Origin: Flavobacterium panacis
GTDB taxonomy: Bacteria; Bacteroidota; Bacteroidia; Flavobacteriales; Flavobacteriaceae
NCBI RefSeq assembly: GCF_024649945.1
Contig: NZ_JANKMS010000008.1
Span: 1-64,000, forward strand
Length of the DNA: 64,000 bases
Direction: 5' to 3'
A model generated the notes under the pieces. The model was not told where the DNA came from and searched no databases. It worked only from the letters and a program-made list of their open reading frames with translations. A program made the translations under genes and the position numbers. Numbering within the stretch: the first letter of the stretch is position 1; each line of letters begins with the position of its first letter. This document shows positions 24,482 to 31,920 of this stretch, one piece after another.

Positions 24482-25066
24482 TTAATTATTTTTTAAAGAG
24501 TTAAAATTTTTCGCTTCCTGAATCCACTGCGTTAATTGGCCCACACATAACGACTTCTTTTTTCGAACATAACCGTAAGTCACATTGAGTTTTTCGGCCA
24601 CTTCTTCCATCGATTTTAAACTGAAACTAAGTTTTAAAACTTCTTGACATTTCTCTCCCAGTTTCTGAAACATGGTATCAAAAAGCTTTTGTTTTTCGTC
24701 AAATTCTTCTGTTTGAGCAATTAGTTCGTGTGCAGATTCATTGATAGATACTACATTCTCGTAAATTGTTACCCCTTTGTTAGATGATTTTTTCAATTCG
24801 TTTAGCCATCGTCTTTTGCACAATAAGAAAAAATAGGCATCAAATGGACAAGTCAAATGAAGTGTATTGGCTTTCGCCTGATTAAAAAGCAAAATCATAA
24901 TTTCCTGAATCACATCCTGCGCCTGATCTTTATCTCCCGAATTGTTGGTGATAAACATTACCACTTTTGGAGCATACTTCTTATATATCATTTCGATCAC
25001 TACCGAATCATTTGCGGCTAGTCCATCGATATATTTTTGGTCAGGATGAATTTTGTTTTGATCCAT
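24482..25066 (-). CDS. ECF-type RNA polymerase sigma factor
   Basis: The 194-residue protein has sigma region 2 (about 25-95, IEMIYKKYAPKVVMFITNNS, DQAQDVIQEIMILLF) and region 4 (about 140-180, CQEVLKLSFSLKSMEEVAEKLNVTYGYVRKKKSLC). It is a sigma-70 factor of the extracytoplasmic group. It is co-transcribed with its anti-sigma partner and divergent from a run of envelope genes that start with the GGGGTAACAA elements it may recognise. A GGGGTAACAA copy also occurs within its own coding strand near 24765. Confidence 0.9.
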   Translation of the reverse strand: MDQNKIHPDQKYIDGLAANDSVVIEMIYKKYAPKVVMFITNNSGDKDQAQDVIQEIMILLFNQAKANTLHLTCPFDAYFFLLCKRRWLNELKKSSNKGVTIYENVVSINESAHELIAQTEEFDEKQKLFDTMFQKLGEKCQEVLKLSFSLKSMEEVAEKLNVTYGYVRKKKSLCVGQLTQWIQEAKNFNSLKNN

Positions 25067-25120
25067 AGAAAGAAATTTTAATAGCTAATTTAAAAAAAGA
25101 ATCTCAAAAAATTTTAAAAC

Positions 25121-25150
25121 AATGGGTAACAATAATTCAGCCAATTGTAT
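25121..25150 (+). promoter_or_regulatory. GGGTAACAA element, copy 1
   Basis: ATGGGTAACAA (25122-25132) is followed after 12 bases by TTGTATCTATC (from 25145). It is the weakest of three related elements in this locus and lies 73 bases before the preferred start of the small membrane protein. A candidate ECF sigma promoter (-35 GGTAAC-like). Confidence 0.45.
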
Positions 25151-25196
25151 CTATCGAAACAAAAGTCTTTTAAAAACCTTTAAAAAATTAAAAGAA

Positions 25197-25496
25197 ATGG
25201 AAAGTTACCAATTTGTAAATGAGAAAAATTTGGATCGATTCTACGAAATAATTGCAGCCAAAACACGCAGCGGTTTTGTAATTACAGAACATAGTGAGAA
25301 ACTGCCTTATGTGGTTTTATCCAAAGAAAAAAAAGCAATCAATCACGCACTGCATTTATTTATCAGCTGTATGACTTTAGGTTTTTGGCTCATTGTATGG
25401 ATTTACCTTATTCTAAACTTTTCCCGCAAAAAAGACATTCTCGTTGCTGTTGATGAAGACGGAAATCTTTTTGAAGACAAATGTCTTTCGGCTTAA
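25197..25496 (+). CDS. Small membrane protein divergent from the ECF sigma gene
   Basis: The protein starting at ATG 25197 (MESYQFVNEKNLDRFYEIIA) has 99 residues. A soluble N-terminal part includes SGFVITEHSEKLPYVVLSKE, then a hydrophobic stretch of about 24 residues follows (ALHLFISCMTLGFWLIVWIY), then a short acidic tail. A longer in-frame start at 25122 would give 124 residues, but its ATG is part of the conserved GGGTAAC element that I read as a promoter, so I prefer 25197. I do not recognise the family. As the first gene facing the sigma factor it is a likely target of it. Confidence 0.65.
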   Translation: MESYQFVNEKNLDRFYEIIAAKTRSGFVITEHSEKLPYVVLSKEKKAINHALHLFISCMTLGFWLIVWIYLILNFSRKKDILVAVDEDGNLFEDKCLSA

Positions 25497-25515
25497 ATAA
25501 AAAAAATCAAAAACA

Positions 25516-25547
25516 GGGGTAACAATTTTTAAAGCCATTTGATTTAA
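25516..25547 (+). promoter_or_regulatory. GGGGTAACAA element, copy 2
   Basis: GGGGTAACAA (25516-25525), preceded by AAAACA, is followed after exactly 13 bases by TTGATTTAA (25539-25547). The same pair at the same distance recurs at 25584-25615, so this is a composite element, most simply the -35 and -10 parts of a dedicated sigma-factor promoter. Confidence 0.55.
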
Positions 25548-25583
25548 CAATATAAAAGCCTTTAAAATTATTTTTTGAAAACA

Positions 25584-25615
25584 GGGGTAACAAAATAAAA
25601 CCCAAATTGATTTAA
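25584..25615 (+). promoter_or_regulatory. GGGGTAACAA element, copy 3
   Basis: GGGGTAACAA (25584-25593) plus TTGATTTAA (25607-25615) with a 13-base spacer, 68 bases downstream of copy 2 and 71 bases before the lipoprotein start. Tandem copies could give two start sites for the operon beginning at 25686. Confidence 0.55.
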
Positions 25616-25685
25616 TTCTATAATTAACAACCAAATCTGAAAACCACTTGAAACGATCAAGCCAGATTTATAAAAACTAGAAATT

Positions 25686-26657
25686 ATGAAAACAAATTTT
25701 AGAAAAATCGGACTTTTAATAATAGCTATGACAACTTTCGCAAGCTGCGATAACAGCGACGGAGAAGATATCAAACTTTCACCTCCAACTGCAGCCGCTT
25801 TTAAAAGCATCAGTGAAAAAGGCTTAAAAAGAAACACTCAAAATTTTACCATGACGGCGGGCAACGGAGTAGTAACTCTCACTTCCGCAAAGGGTGTCAA
25901 GCTTTACATTAACGGAGACTGTTTAACTAAAAATGGAAATCCAGTAACAGGACAAGTTGATATCGAGTTTGTCGAACTTTTTGATAAAGGAAATATGCTT
26001 GTAACCAATAAACCAACAATGGGAATTACAGCAGACGGAAAGAAAAACTTGTTAATCTCAGGTGGTGAATTCTTCATCAAAGCAACTCAGGGGGGAGTCG
26101 AATTACAAACTTCATGCTACATGAACATGATTGTTCCAACAGCACTAACAAATGGGTTTGATAACTTAATGACTTTATGGACTGGAGTTATTGATGAAGA
26201 TGGTGAACTAGCCTGGAAAGACGGCAGAGGTGCTGACGGAAAAGGCGGCGTACAAGGCGAAGGAAACAATTATTATGTAACTTTTGGCAACTTTGGATGG
26301 ACAAACGTGGACCGTTTTTATAGTGATCCAAGACCAAAAACAACTATTCTAGTAGATGTTCCAGAAGGTTATGATAATAAAAACAGTGCCGTTTATCTTT
26401 CTTATGATGGTGAAGGAACAAATGCTCTAGCTAAATTAGACACGTACACTGCCGAAGGATTGTTTAGCGAACATTATGGACAAATTCCGATTGGATTAGC
26501 TTGTCACATCATTTTTGCAACCGAAGATAATGGAAACTGGCGCTATGCAATCAAAGGAGTGACCACAACTGCAAATGCTGTATATACCTTTAATCTTGCC
26601 GAAACAACAGTCGGTACCGAAGCTCAACTTGTTGCTGCAATTAATGCCATTCAGTAA
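25686..26657 (+). CDS. Lipoprotein of the sigma-factor-linked envelope cluster
   Basis: The 323-residue protein has a lipoprotein signal ending TTFASC (Cys about 21). The mature part is beta-rich, with VVTLTSAKGVKLYINGDCLTKNGNPVTGQVDIEFVELFDKGNML. This resembles the start of a carboxypeptidase-regulatory-like or surface-associated domain, including an MLVTNKPTMG line common in these Bacteroidota lipoproteins. It is preceded by two tandem GGGGTAACAA elements and followed by a hairpin terminator before the PKD gene. It is probably exported to the envelope under ECF sigma control. Precise role unknown. Confidence 0.75.
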   Translation: MKTNFRKIGLLIIAMTTFASCDNSDGEDIKLSPPTAAAFKSISEKGLKRNTQNFTMTAGNGVVTLTSAKGVKLYINGDCLTKNGNPVTGQVDIEFVELFDKGNMLVTNKPTMGITADGKKNLLISGGEFFIKATQGGVELQTSCYMNMIVPTALTNGFDNLMTLWTGVIDEDGELAWKDGRGADGKGGVQGEGNNYYVTFGNFGWTNVDRFYSDPRPKTTILVDVPEGYDNKNSAVYLSYDGEGTNALAKLDTYTAEGLFSEHYGQIPIGLACHIIFATEDNGNWRYAIKGVTTTANAVYTFNLAETTVGTEAQLVAAINAIQ

Positions 26658-26678
26658 CTTACAAATGCTTTTTTTAAG

Positions 26679-26708
26679 AAAAAGTGGTGATTTGCTCATC
26701 ACTTTTTT
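26679..26708 (+). terminator. Terminator after the lipoprotein gene
   Basis: AAAAAGTGGTGA (26679-26690) pairs with TCATCACTTTTT (26696-26707) with one mismatch or wobble, followed by more T. It separates the lipoprotein from the PKD gene, though read-through is possible. Confidence 0.65.
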
Positions 26709-26770
26709 TTACATTTAATCCTGTTTGAAAGTTTGTCCAAGAAATTTTTGAACCCAAAAACTGTCTAGTT

Positions 26771-28723
26771 ATGAAACCACAACTGTCTATTTTCTTTATT
26801 CTATTTTCTATTTTTTCAATAGGACAAACCAAAGTCAAAGACACTATAACCCGAAGAGCCAATATTGGTTTTACCCAAAACGGAAATCGGGTGAGTTTTA
26901 AACCAGAAACACCGCCTTTGATTCCGATTGCGGGTGCACCAAAACCAAGTTATTCCTATTTATGGGAATTGGGTGATGGGCATTACAGCAAAGAAGCTGA
27001 ACCTAAACACGTCTATAAAAAGAAAGGAAATTATACCACAAGACTGGCTGTAACCAATAACTACGACAATGGGAAACCGCCAGCGACACGTCCGAAAAAA
27101 GTAGCAATAAACGATATTACAGATCCTAATTTTAACGACATTGCTTCTATTGCCGATCAGAATGGTTTTGCGATTATTAAAAACTGTGATCCTATTCCGG
27201 ACCAGGAAATGGTAGTCGTAGTAAGTTATCAAAATCTGGAGAATTATGTTTCTAACGGAAAGCTGTATTTGTTTTATAATGAAAAGCAATTCAAACACAA
27301 CAATTTTGAATTGAGTGATTTTAGAACGTACGCTGGTGAACGTGAAGTAAAAGAAAACCTTGTTGTGGCAGTTAATGATTTAAACGATTCGAATCATTTT
27401 CTGGCTTCCGCCGAAGGGAATTTCAAAACCAAAAAATACAGAAATACAACTACAGAAGAAGATTTAGATGCTTCGCTTTTAGATGCCAACAAAACCTATC
27501 ACAACGTTTCTGTTTTAGAATTTGATGATGCTAATCCGGGAGAAACACGTAATGTTTTTTATACTTTCAAAACCACTCCCGAAATGATAAAAGATACGAG
27601 TGCCACAGTCACTATGCGTGGTATTTTTGTACCAAACCGAAGCTATAAAAATCATAAAGTTAAAAAGCTTGAAATGGAAATTGTAACTTCTCACGATCCG
27701 AACAAAATGGGATCGAATGGAAGTTTTATGAATTATAGATTAGTTCGTTTTAAAAGGGTCAATTTCAAAACCCGTTTTCAAAACAACGGAGAAGGTCCAG
27801 CAAGAAAAATTCGTTTAGAAACAGATATTCCGGATATGTTTGATAAAAAGACTTTTCAGATTGAAAGTATGTATCCAGAATGTCCGATTTGCCCAAAAGG
27901 CGAAGAACCAACGGTAAGTTGTCTTGATACGATTATCAAGCAAAAGCAAATCATTTTTACTTTTAAGAACATTTATCTTCCTGGAAGCGAACAGAAAAAT
28001 GTTCAAGAAAAAGATTCTACAAAAGGTTTTGTCAAATATTCGATGAAGTTTGGAGAGGATTTTCATAAAGTAAAAACCAAAAGCCGAACTGCCATTATTT
28101 TTGATAAAAATGAACCAATAATTACGAATTATGCCACTACCCGATTCCTACCCGGAATTTCGATTGGTGCAAAAGCAGGTTACAACTTTTATTCGGATTT
28201 GGATAAATCGACCAGCTATTTTGTTGGCGCAACACTTTCGCCTTTTAAATCATATCGTTTTTATTGGCAAGTCGAATGGGTAAATGCTTTAAATCAGTAC
28301 AACAGTGCAACCAATGTCGTGGATGCCTTTAATACTAATGCAAACGGAACGAGGCAATTAGTTCGAACCACAACGACTACAGAAAATAAAAACATCAATT
28401 GGGAAGTTCCTGTTTTAATTCGTTACAACATCAATAATTATATCGGAGTTGGAGCTGGAATTCAAGCCAATATAAATGTCTCTGCCGAACAAAATCAAAA
28501 CATAACGGTTGATACTTATGAAGGCGACAAAGAGAATTTTTTAATCAGTTCGACTACGAGTTCTAACAAAATCAAAAACTCTTTTACAGATGTAAAAACA
28601 GGCGTATTATTTGATTTAACGGCTGGATTTGCAAGAATTGGACCAAGCTTGGGTGCACGCTATGTGATTAATTTTGAACAGAATTTTAATTACTTTCAGG
28701 TTTATGGAATATGGAAATTTTAA
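26771..28723 (+). CDS. PKD-domain protein with C-terminal outer-membrane beta-barrel
   Basis: The 650-residue protein has a signal peptide (MKPQLSIFFILFSIFSIGQT). A PKD domain follows (about 58-105, SYLWELGDGHYSKEAEPKHV then YTTRLAVTN), then a large beta-rich middle region with a Cys cluster (ECPICPKGEEPTVSC near 378). A C-terminal part (about 460-650) alternates hydrophobic beta strands, for example ISIGAKAGYNFYSDL, YIGVGAGIQANINVSA and ARIGPSLGARYVINFEQNF, and ends in an aromatic residue. It is typical of an outer-membrane barrel. It may expose the PKD domain at the envelope. It belongs to the cluster with the CHAT protease downstream. Confidence 0.78.
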   Translation: MKPQLSIFFILFSIFSIGQTKVKDTITRRANIGFTQNGNRVSFKPETPPLIPIAGAPKPSYSYLWELGDGHYSKEAEPKHVYKKKGNYTTRLAVTNNYDNGKPPATRPKKVAINDITDPNFNDIASIADQNGFAIIKNCDPIPDQEMVVVVSYQNLENYVSNGKLYLFYNEKQFKHNNFELSDFRTYAGEREVKENLVVAVNDLNDSNHFLASAEGNFKTKKYRNTTTEEDLDASLLDANKTYHNVSVLEFDDANPGETRNVFYTFKTTPEMIKDTSATVTMRGIFVPNRSYKNHKVKKLEMEIVTSHDPNKMGSNGSFMNYRLVRFKRVNFKTRFQNNGEGPARKIRLETDIPDMFDKKTFQIESMYPECPICPKGEEPTVSCLDTIIKQKQIIFTFKNIYLPGSEQKNVQEKDSTKGFVKYSMKFGEDFHKVKTKSRTAIIFDKNEPIITNYATTRFLPGISIGAKAGYNFYSDLDKSTSYFVGATLSPFKSYRFYWQVEWVNALNQYNSATNVVDAFNTNANGTRQLVRTTTTTENKNINWEVPVLIRYNINNYIGVGAGIQANINVSAEQNQNITVDTYEGDKENFLISSTTSSNKIKNSFTDVKTGVLFDLTAGFARIGPSLGARYVINFEQNFNYFQVYGIWKF

Positions 28724-28732
28724 GCGCTGTAC

Positions 28733-28821
28733 CACAGAGATACACAAAGATTGCACAGAGATACACAAAGTTACTTTAATTCTTTGTGTGTCTTTGCGAA
28801 AAACTTTGCGAATCTCTGTGG
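28733..28821. repeat. Direct plus inverted repeat in the leader of the CHAT gene
   Basis: CACAGAGATACACAAAG occurs twice (28733-28749 and 28754-28770), and complements follow: CTTTGTGT at 28782-28789 and ATCTCTGTGG at 28812-28821. The unit can fold into a long hairpin ending 20 bases before the start codon at 28841. I recall the same words in other flavobacterial intergenic repeats. Confidence 0.75.
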
Positions 28822-28840
28822 AATTTTAAAAAATCTTAAT

Positions 28841-31477
28841 ATGAACTTACATCACTTATATGGTTTCATCTTTCTTTTCCTGAGTCTAAATGTTTTTGGA
28901 CAAAATCGGGAAGATCAAATCTATAATGTCGTGGATAGTTTTACCGCTAATCCTTCTTCGGAAGCGTTACAAAATTTAAGAAATACAGAAAATGATTTTT
29001 GGAAAAGTACTAAACCAAAAAACAAAGACGAACTGCTGGCAATTGTAATTTTAAACTGCAATAAAGCCTATTATGAAAATCAGTTTGGGCAGACTCAAAA
29101 TGCGATTTCGAGTTATGAAAAAGCTTGGATGGTTTACCAAAACAACAAACTACAAAATTATGATATTGTCGAATTCTGCCTGAAACCTTTAGGAAATTTG
29201 TACACGGTTTTGGGCGATTATAAAAATGCCGAAAACACTATCAAGCAATACTATTTTATTTCTAGTGAAGAAAAGAATGAGAAACAAAAAACTGCTGCAA
29301 TTTTAAACTTATCAAACGTTTATCAAAACTCGGGAAGAGTTACTGAAGCAATTAAAATGCTTGAAAAAACGATTCGTTCAGAAAAATTGGCGCCCACTCA
29401 AAAAGGACTTTTATTAAACAATTTAGGTACAAATTATCTTTTAAGGAATATTAACGAAGATAATTATGAAGCAGAAAATGCTTTTTTGAAAGCCATTCCG
29501 TTATTAAAAAATGATAAAACCGCCTTAGAAAATTTATACAATACTTACATCAATCTTTATAGAATAAAAGTAGCTTTTCATGCAAAAGAAGCAGCACAAT
29601 ATTTTTCAAAAGCAGAAGCGATTTTTGAAAAACTACCGCAACAGGAACCTAGAAAAAAAGCAAAGTTTTATCTGGAAAAAGCATATCTCTTACTGAAAAG
29701 AAACAATTTAGACGAAGCACAATCTGAACTAAAAACAGTTTATAAAATTTTAGTTCCTAATTATCAAAATCAGAAAAATGTGCTTCCAGACAAAAATACA
29801 CTCTTTGCTGAAACTGTTTTGCTGGATGCTTTAGATTTACAAGCTGAACTTTATCTCGCTCTTAAAGAACCCAAAAATGCATTAAAAAGTTATTCGCTTT
29901 CTTTTCATATTGAAGAATTATTTCGATCACTTTTGGTTTACGAAGATTCTAAAATTGTAACTCAAATTAGAAATCGAAATCGCACAGAAAAATGCCTCGA
30001 TATTTATCAATCTCTTTTTGAAACCGAAAAGAAAGCAAGTTATATCGAAGCTGCTTTTAAACTTGCTGAACACACTAAATCTGTCGTTCTAAAAGATCAT
30101 CTTCGTAATTTGGAATCGCTTCCGAGGGAACAAAAAATAATTTTGCAACAGATGCAGAATTGGAATACCATTATTCTAAAAGAACAACAGAAACAAGAAC
30201 TGGCAGATATTTCAAAAATAAATGAAGCCATTCAAAAGCAAAATAAATTAATGCTTCTGTTGAAATCAAACGAAGAAAAAAACAACAAAAAAAGTCAGGC
30301 TTCATTTGATTTACAAAATTTATATACCAAACTCAAGAAAGATGATGCTGTAATGTACGAGTATTTTTGGGGCTCTAAAACCGTTTATTTATTTATAATT
30401 CAAAACAATCATATCGAATTAAGATTTATTTGTATTGGTCACATATGTGGTGAATCTATACTATCTTACATTGATCTTTTTTATAAACCCGAGTCTATTT
30501 TAAGCGATATTGGGTATTTTCAAAAAACGGCGTTTTATGCTTATAAAAATCTTCTGTTACCTGCAAAATCTGACTACAAAAATCTTATTATTATTCCAGA
30601 CGGACTTTTGAGTTTATTGCCTTTTGAAGCCTTAATTACAAAACAATCCAAAACGACAAATTTTGCCAAAATGAATTATTTGGTAAATGATTTTGACATT
30701 TCGTATAATAATTCGGCTGAATTGTATTTGAATTCAAGCGCTATTTCAAACGACAAAAGAAATATTTTGGGTGTTTTTCCAATTTTTGAAAAGACCAGTT
30801 ATGCGCTTCGATTTTCTAAGAATGAATTACAATCTATCAAACAAAATTTTGACGGTCAGTTTTTTGAAAATGAAAATGCTACCTTTTCTAACTTTAAAAA
30901 CAATATCACAGGAAAATCTATTATACATCTTAGTACTCATGCTTCTTCTGGTGATTTTGAAGCTCCCGCAAGTATTAGATTTTACGATCAGGAAATCTTA
31001 TTTTCCGAATTGTATAATTTACAACTCAATCCTGATTTGGTGGTGTTAAGTGCGTGCGAAACCGGAATTGGTAAATTGTATAAAGCAGAAGGCCCAATGA
31101 GTGTAGCACGAGGTTTTCAGTTTGCAGGAGCACAAAACTTGTTGTTTTCTCTATGGAATGTAAACGACTATACAACTTCTGTTTTCATGGATAATTTTTA
31201 TAAAGATCTGAAAAATAATGCTTCTTTTGTGCATGCCGTTTCAGATGCAAAAAGAGCATTCCTGAAAGATAAAAACATTCCGAATGCAAAAAAATCTCCT
31301 TATTACTGGAGTGCTTTTGTGTATTATGGAACGATTGAAAAGGAAGCCAAACCAACAAATTATATCTTCTATATCATTAGTTTTTTGGCTGTATTTGGCT
31401 TATTTTTGGTTTTCAATCATTACAGAAAATGGAAGATCTTCACAAAATTCTCAAAATCGGGAATTACAAAAAAATAA
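28841..31477 (+). CDS. TPR-CHAT protein (caspase-like protease), membrane-associated
   Basis: The 878-residue protein starts MNLHHLYGFIFLFLSLNVFG, a signal peptide. TPR-type helical repeats fill about 60-420, with a helical linker to about 520. A C-terminal CHAT domain (about 560-830) has the catalytic dyad His700 (IIHLSTHASSGD) and Cys739 (LVVLSACETGIG), followed by EGPMSVARGFQFAGAQNLLFSLWNVND. One membrane helix (about 840-860) precedes a basic tail. CHAT domains are caspase/separase relatives that cut proteins when triggered, the TPR part usually being the sensor. ATG 28841 was chosen because the longer frame from 28751 runs through the palindromic repeat and lacks a signal peptide. Here the protease domain should be periplasmic, which is unusual for cell-death CHAT proteins. 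Confidence 0.88.
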   Translation: MNLHHLYGFIFLFLSLNVFGQNREDQIYNVVDSFTANPSSEALQNLRNTENDFWKSTKPKNKDELLAIVILNCNKAYYENQFGQTQNAISSYEKAWMVYQNNKLQNYDIVEFCLKPLGNLYTVLGDYKNAENTIKQYYFISSEEKNEKQKTAAILNLSNVYQNSGRVTEAIKMLEKTIRSEKLAPTQKGLLLNNLGTNYLLRNINEDNYEAENAFLKAIPLLKNDKTALENLYNTYINLYRIKVAFHAKEAAQYFSKAEAIFEKLPQQEPRKKAKFYLEKAYLLLKRNNLDEAQSELKTVYKILVPNYQNQKNVLPDKNTLFAETVLLDALDLQAELYLALKEPKNALKSYSLSFHIEELFRSLLVYEDSKIVTQIRNRNRTEKCLDIYQSLFETEKKASYIEAAFKLAEHTKSVVLKDHLRNLESLPREQKIILQQMQNWNTIILKEQQKQELADISKINEAIQKQNKLMLLLKSNEEKNNKKSQASFDLQNLYTKLKKDDAVMYEYFWGSKTVYLFIIQNNHIELRFICIGHICGESILSYIDLFYKPESILSDIGYFQKTAFYAYKNLLLPAKSDYKNLIIIPDGLLSLLPFEALITKQSKTTNFAKMNYLVNDFDISYNNSAELYLNSSAISNDKRNILGVFPIFEKTSYALRFSKNELQSIKQNFDGQFFENENATFSNFKNNITGKSIIHLSTHASSGDFEAPASIRFYDQEILFSELYNLQLNPDLVVLSACETGIGKLYKAEGPMSVARGFQFAGAQNLLFSLWNVNDYTTSVFMDNFYKDLKNNASFVHAVSDAKRAFLKDKNIPNAKKSPYYWSAFVYYGTIEKEAKPTNYIFYIISFLAVFGLFLVFNHYRKWKIFTKFSKSGITKK

Positions 31478-31866
31478 AATTCAAGATTACTAAAACGCAG
31501 CATTTGCAGATAAAAGCCAAAATTAATGGTATCAAGGGAACTTTTATTTTAGATACGGGCGCATCCAATACCTGCGTTGGTTTTGAATGTATTGAACATT
31601 TTGAACTTGCTGCTAAAAATTCTAAGACCAAAGCTTCTGGAGCTGGCGGAACAGGAATGGATACACAAATTTCTTCTCAAAACAAATTACAATTAGGAAG
31701 CTGGAAAAATAAGGATTTTAGCATTGTTATTTTTGATCTTTCGCATGTCAATGAAGCGTTAGAATCTTTTAAGGCAAAACCTGTTCATGGTATTATTGGA
31801 GCTGATGTTTTATTGGAAGGAAAAGCAATTATTGATTATTTTAACCATTATTTGTATTTAAAATAA
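31429..31866 (+). CDS. Retropepsin-like aspartic protease
   Basis: The 145-residue protein has the single-lobe aspartic protease signature FILDTGASNTCVG (catalytic Asp42), the glycine-rich block ASGAGGTGMDTQIS, and a second motif, VHGIIGADVLLEGKAIIDY, near the C-terminus. This is the form of bacterial retropepsin-like proteases that act as dimers. It has no signal peptide. It overlaps the CHAT gene by 49 bases in a different frame, so the two proteases are co-translated. A later internal start is possible, as the first 16 codons lie in the overlap. Substrates unknown; the CHAT protein or another cluster member is a natural suspect. Confidence 0.82.
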   Translation: MEDLHKILKIGNYKKIKFKITKTQHLQIKAKINGIKGTFILDTGASNTCVGFECIEHFELAAKNSKTKASGAGGTGMDTQISSQNKLQLGSWKNKDFSIVIFDLSHVNEALESFKAKPVHGIIGADVLLEGKAIIDYFNHYLYLK

Positions 31867-31885
31867 GACAATTTAGTTTTTTTGA

Positions 31886-31911
31886 TATATTTGTTAAGCC
31901 ATTTTAACAAA
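31886..31911 (+). promoter_or_regulatory. -7 element and dyad before the SprB-repeat gene
   Basis: TATATTTG (31886-31893) is followed by TTTGTTAA (31890-31897) and TTAACAAA (31904-31911), a perfect 8-base inverted repeat around six bases, ending nine bases before the ATG. The dyad overlaps the -7 element and could be an operator or an mRNA hairpin that hides the start. Confidence 0.5.
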
Positions 31912-31920
31912 TCTATCCCT

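Noticed and set aside
28733..28821. Two direct repeats as a CRISPR start
   Set aside because: Only two copies, four bases apart, with complementary copies behind; no cas genes.
30771..31049. 92-codon open frame inside the CHAT gene
   Set aside because: It lies fully within the catalytic domain in another frame and shows no signals of its own, unlike the retropepsin gene whose own motifs are clear.
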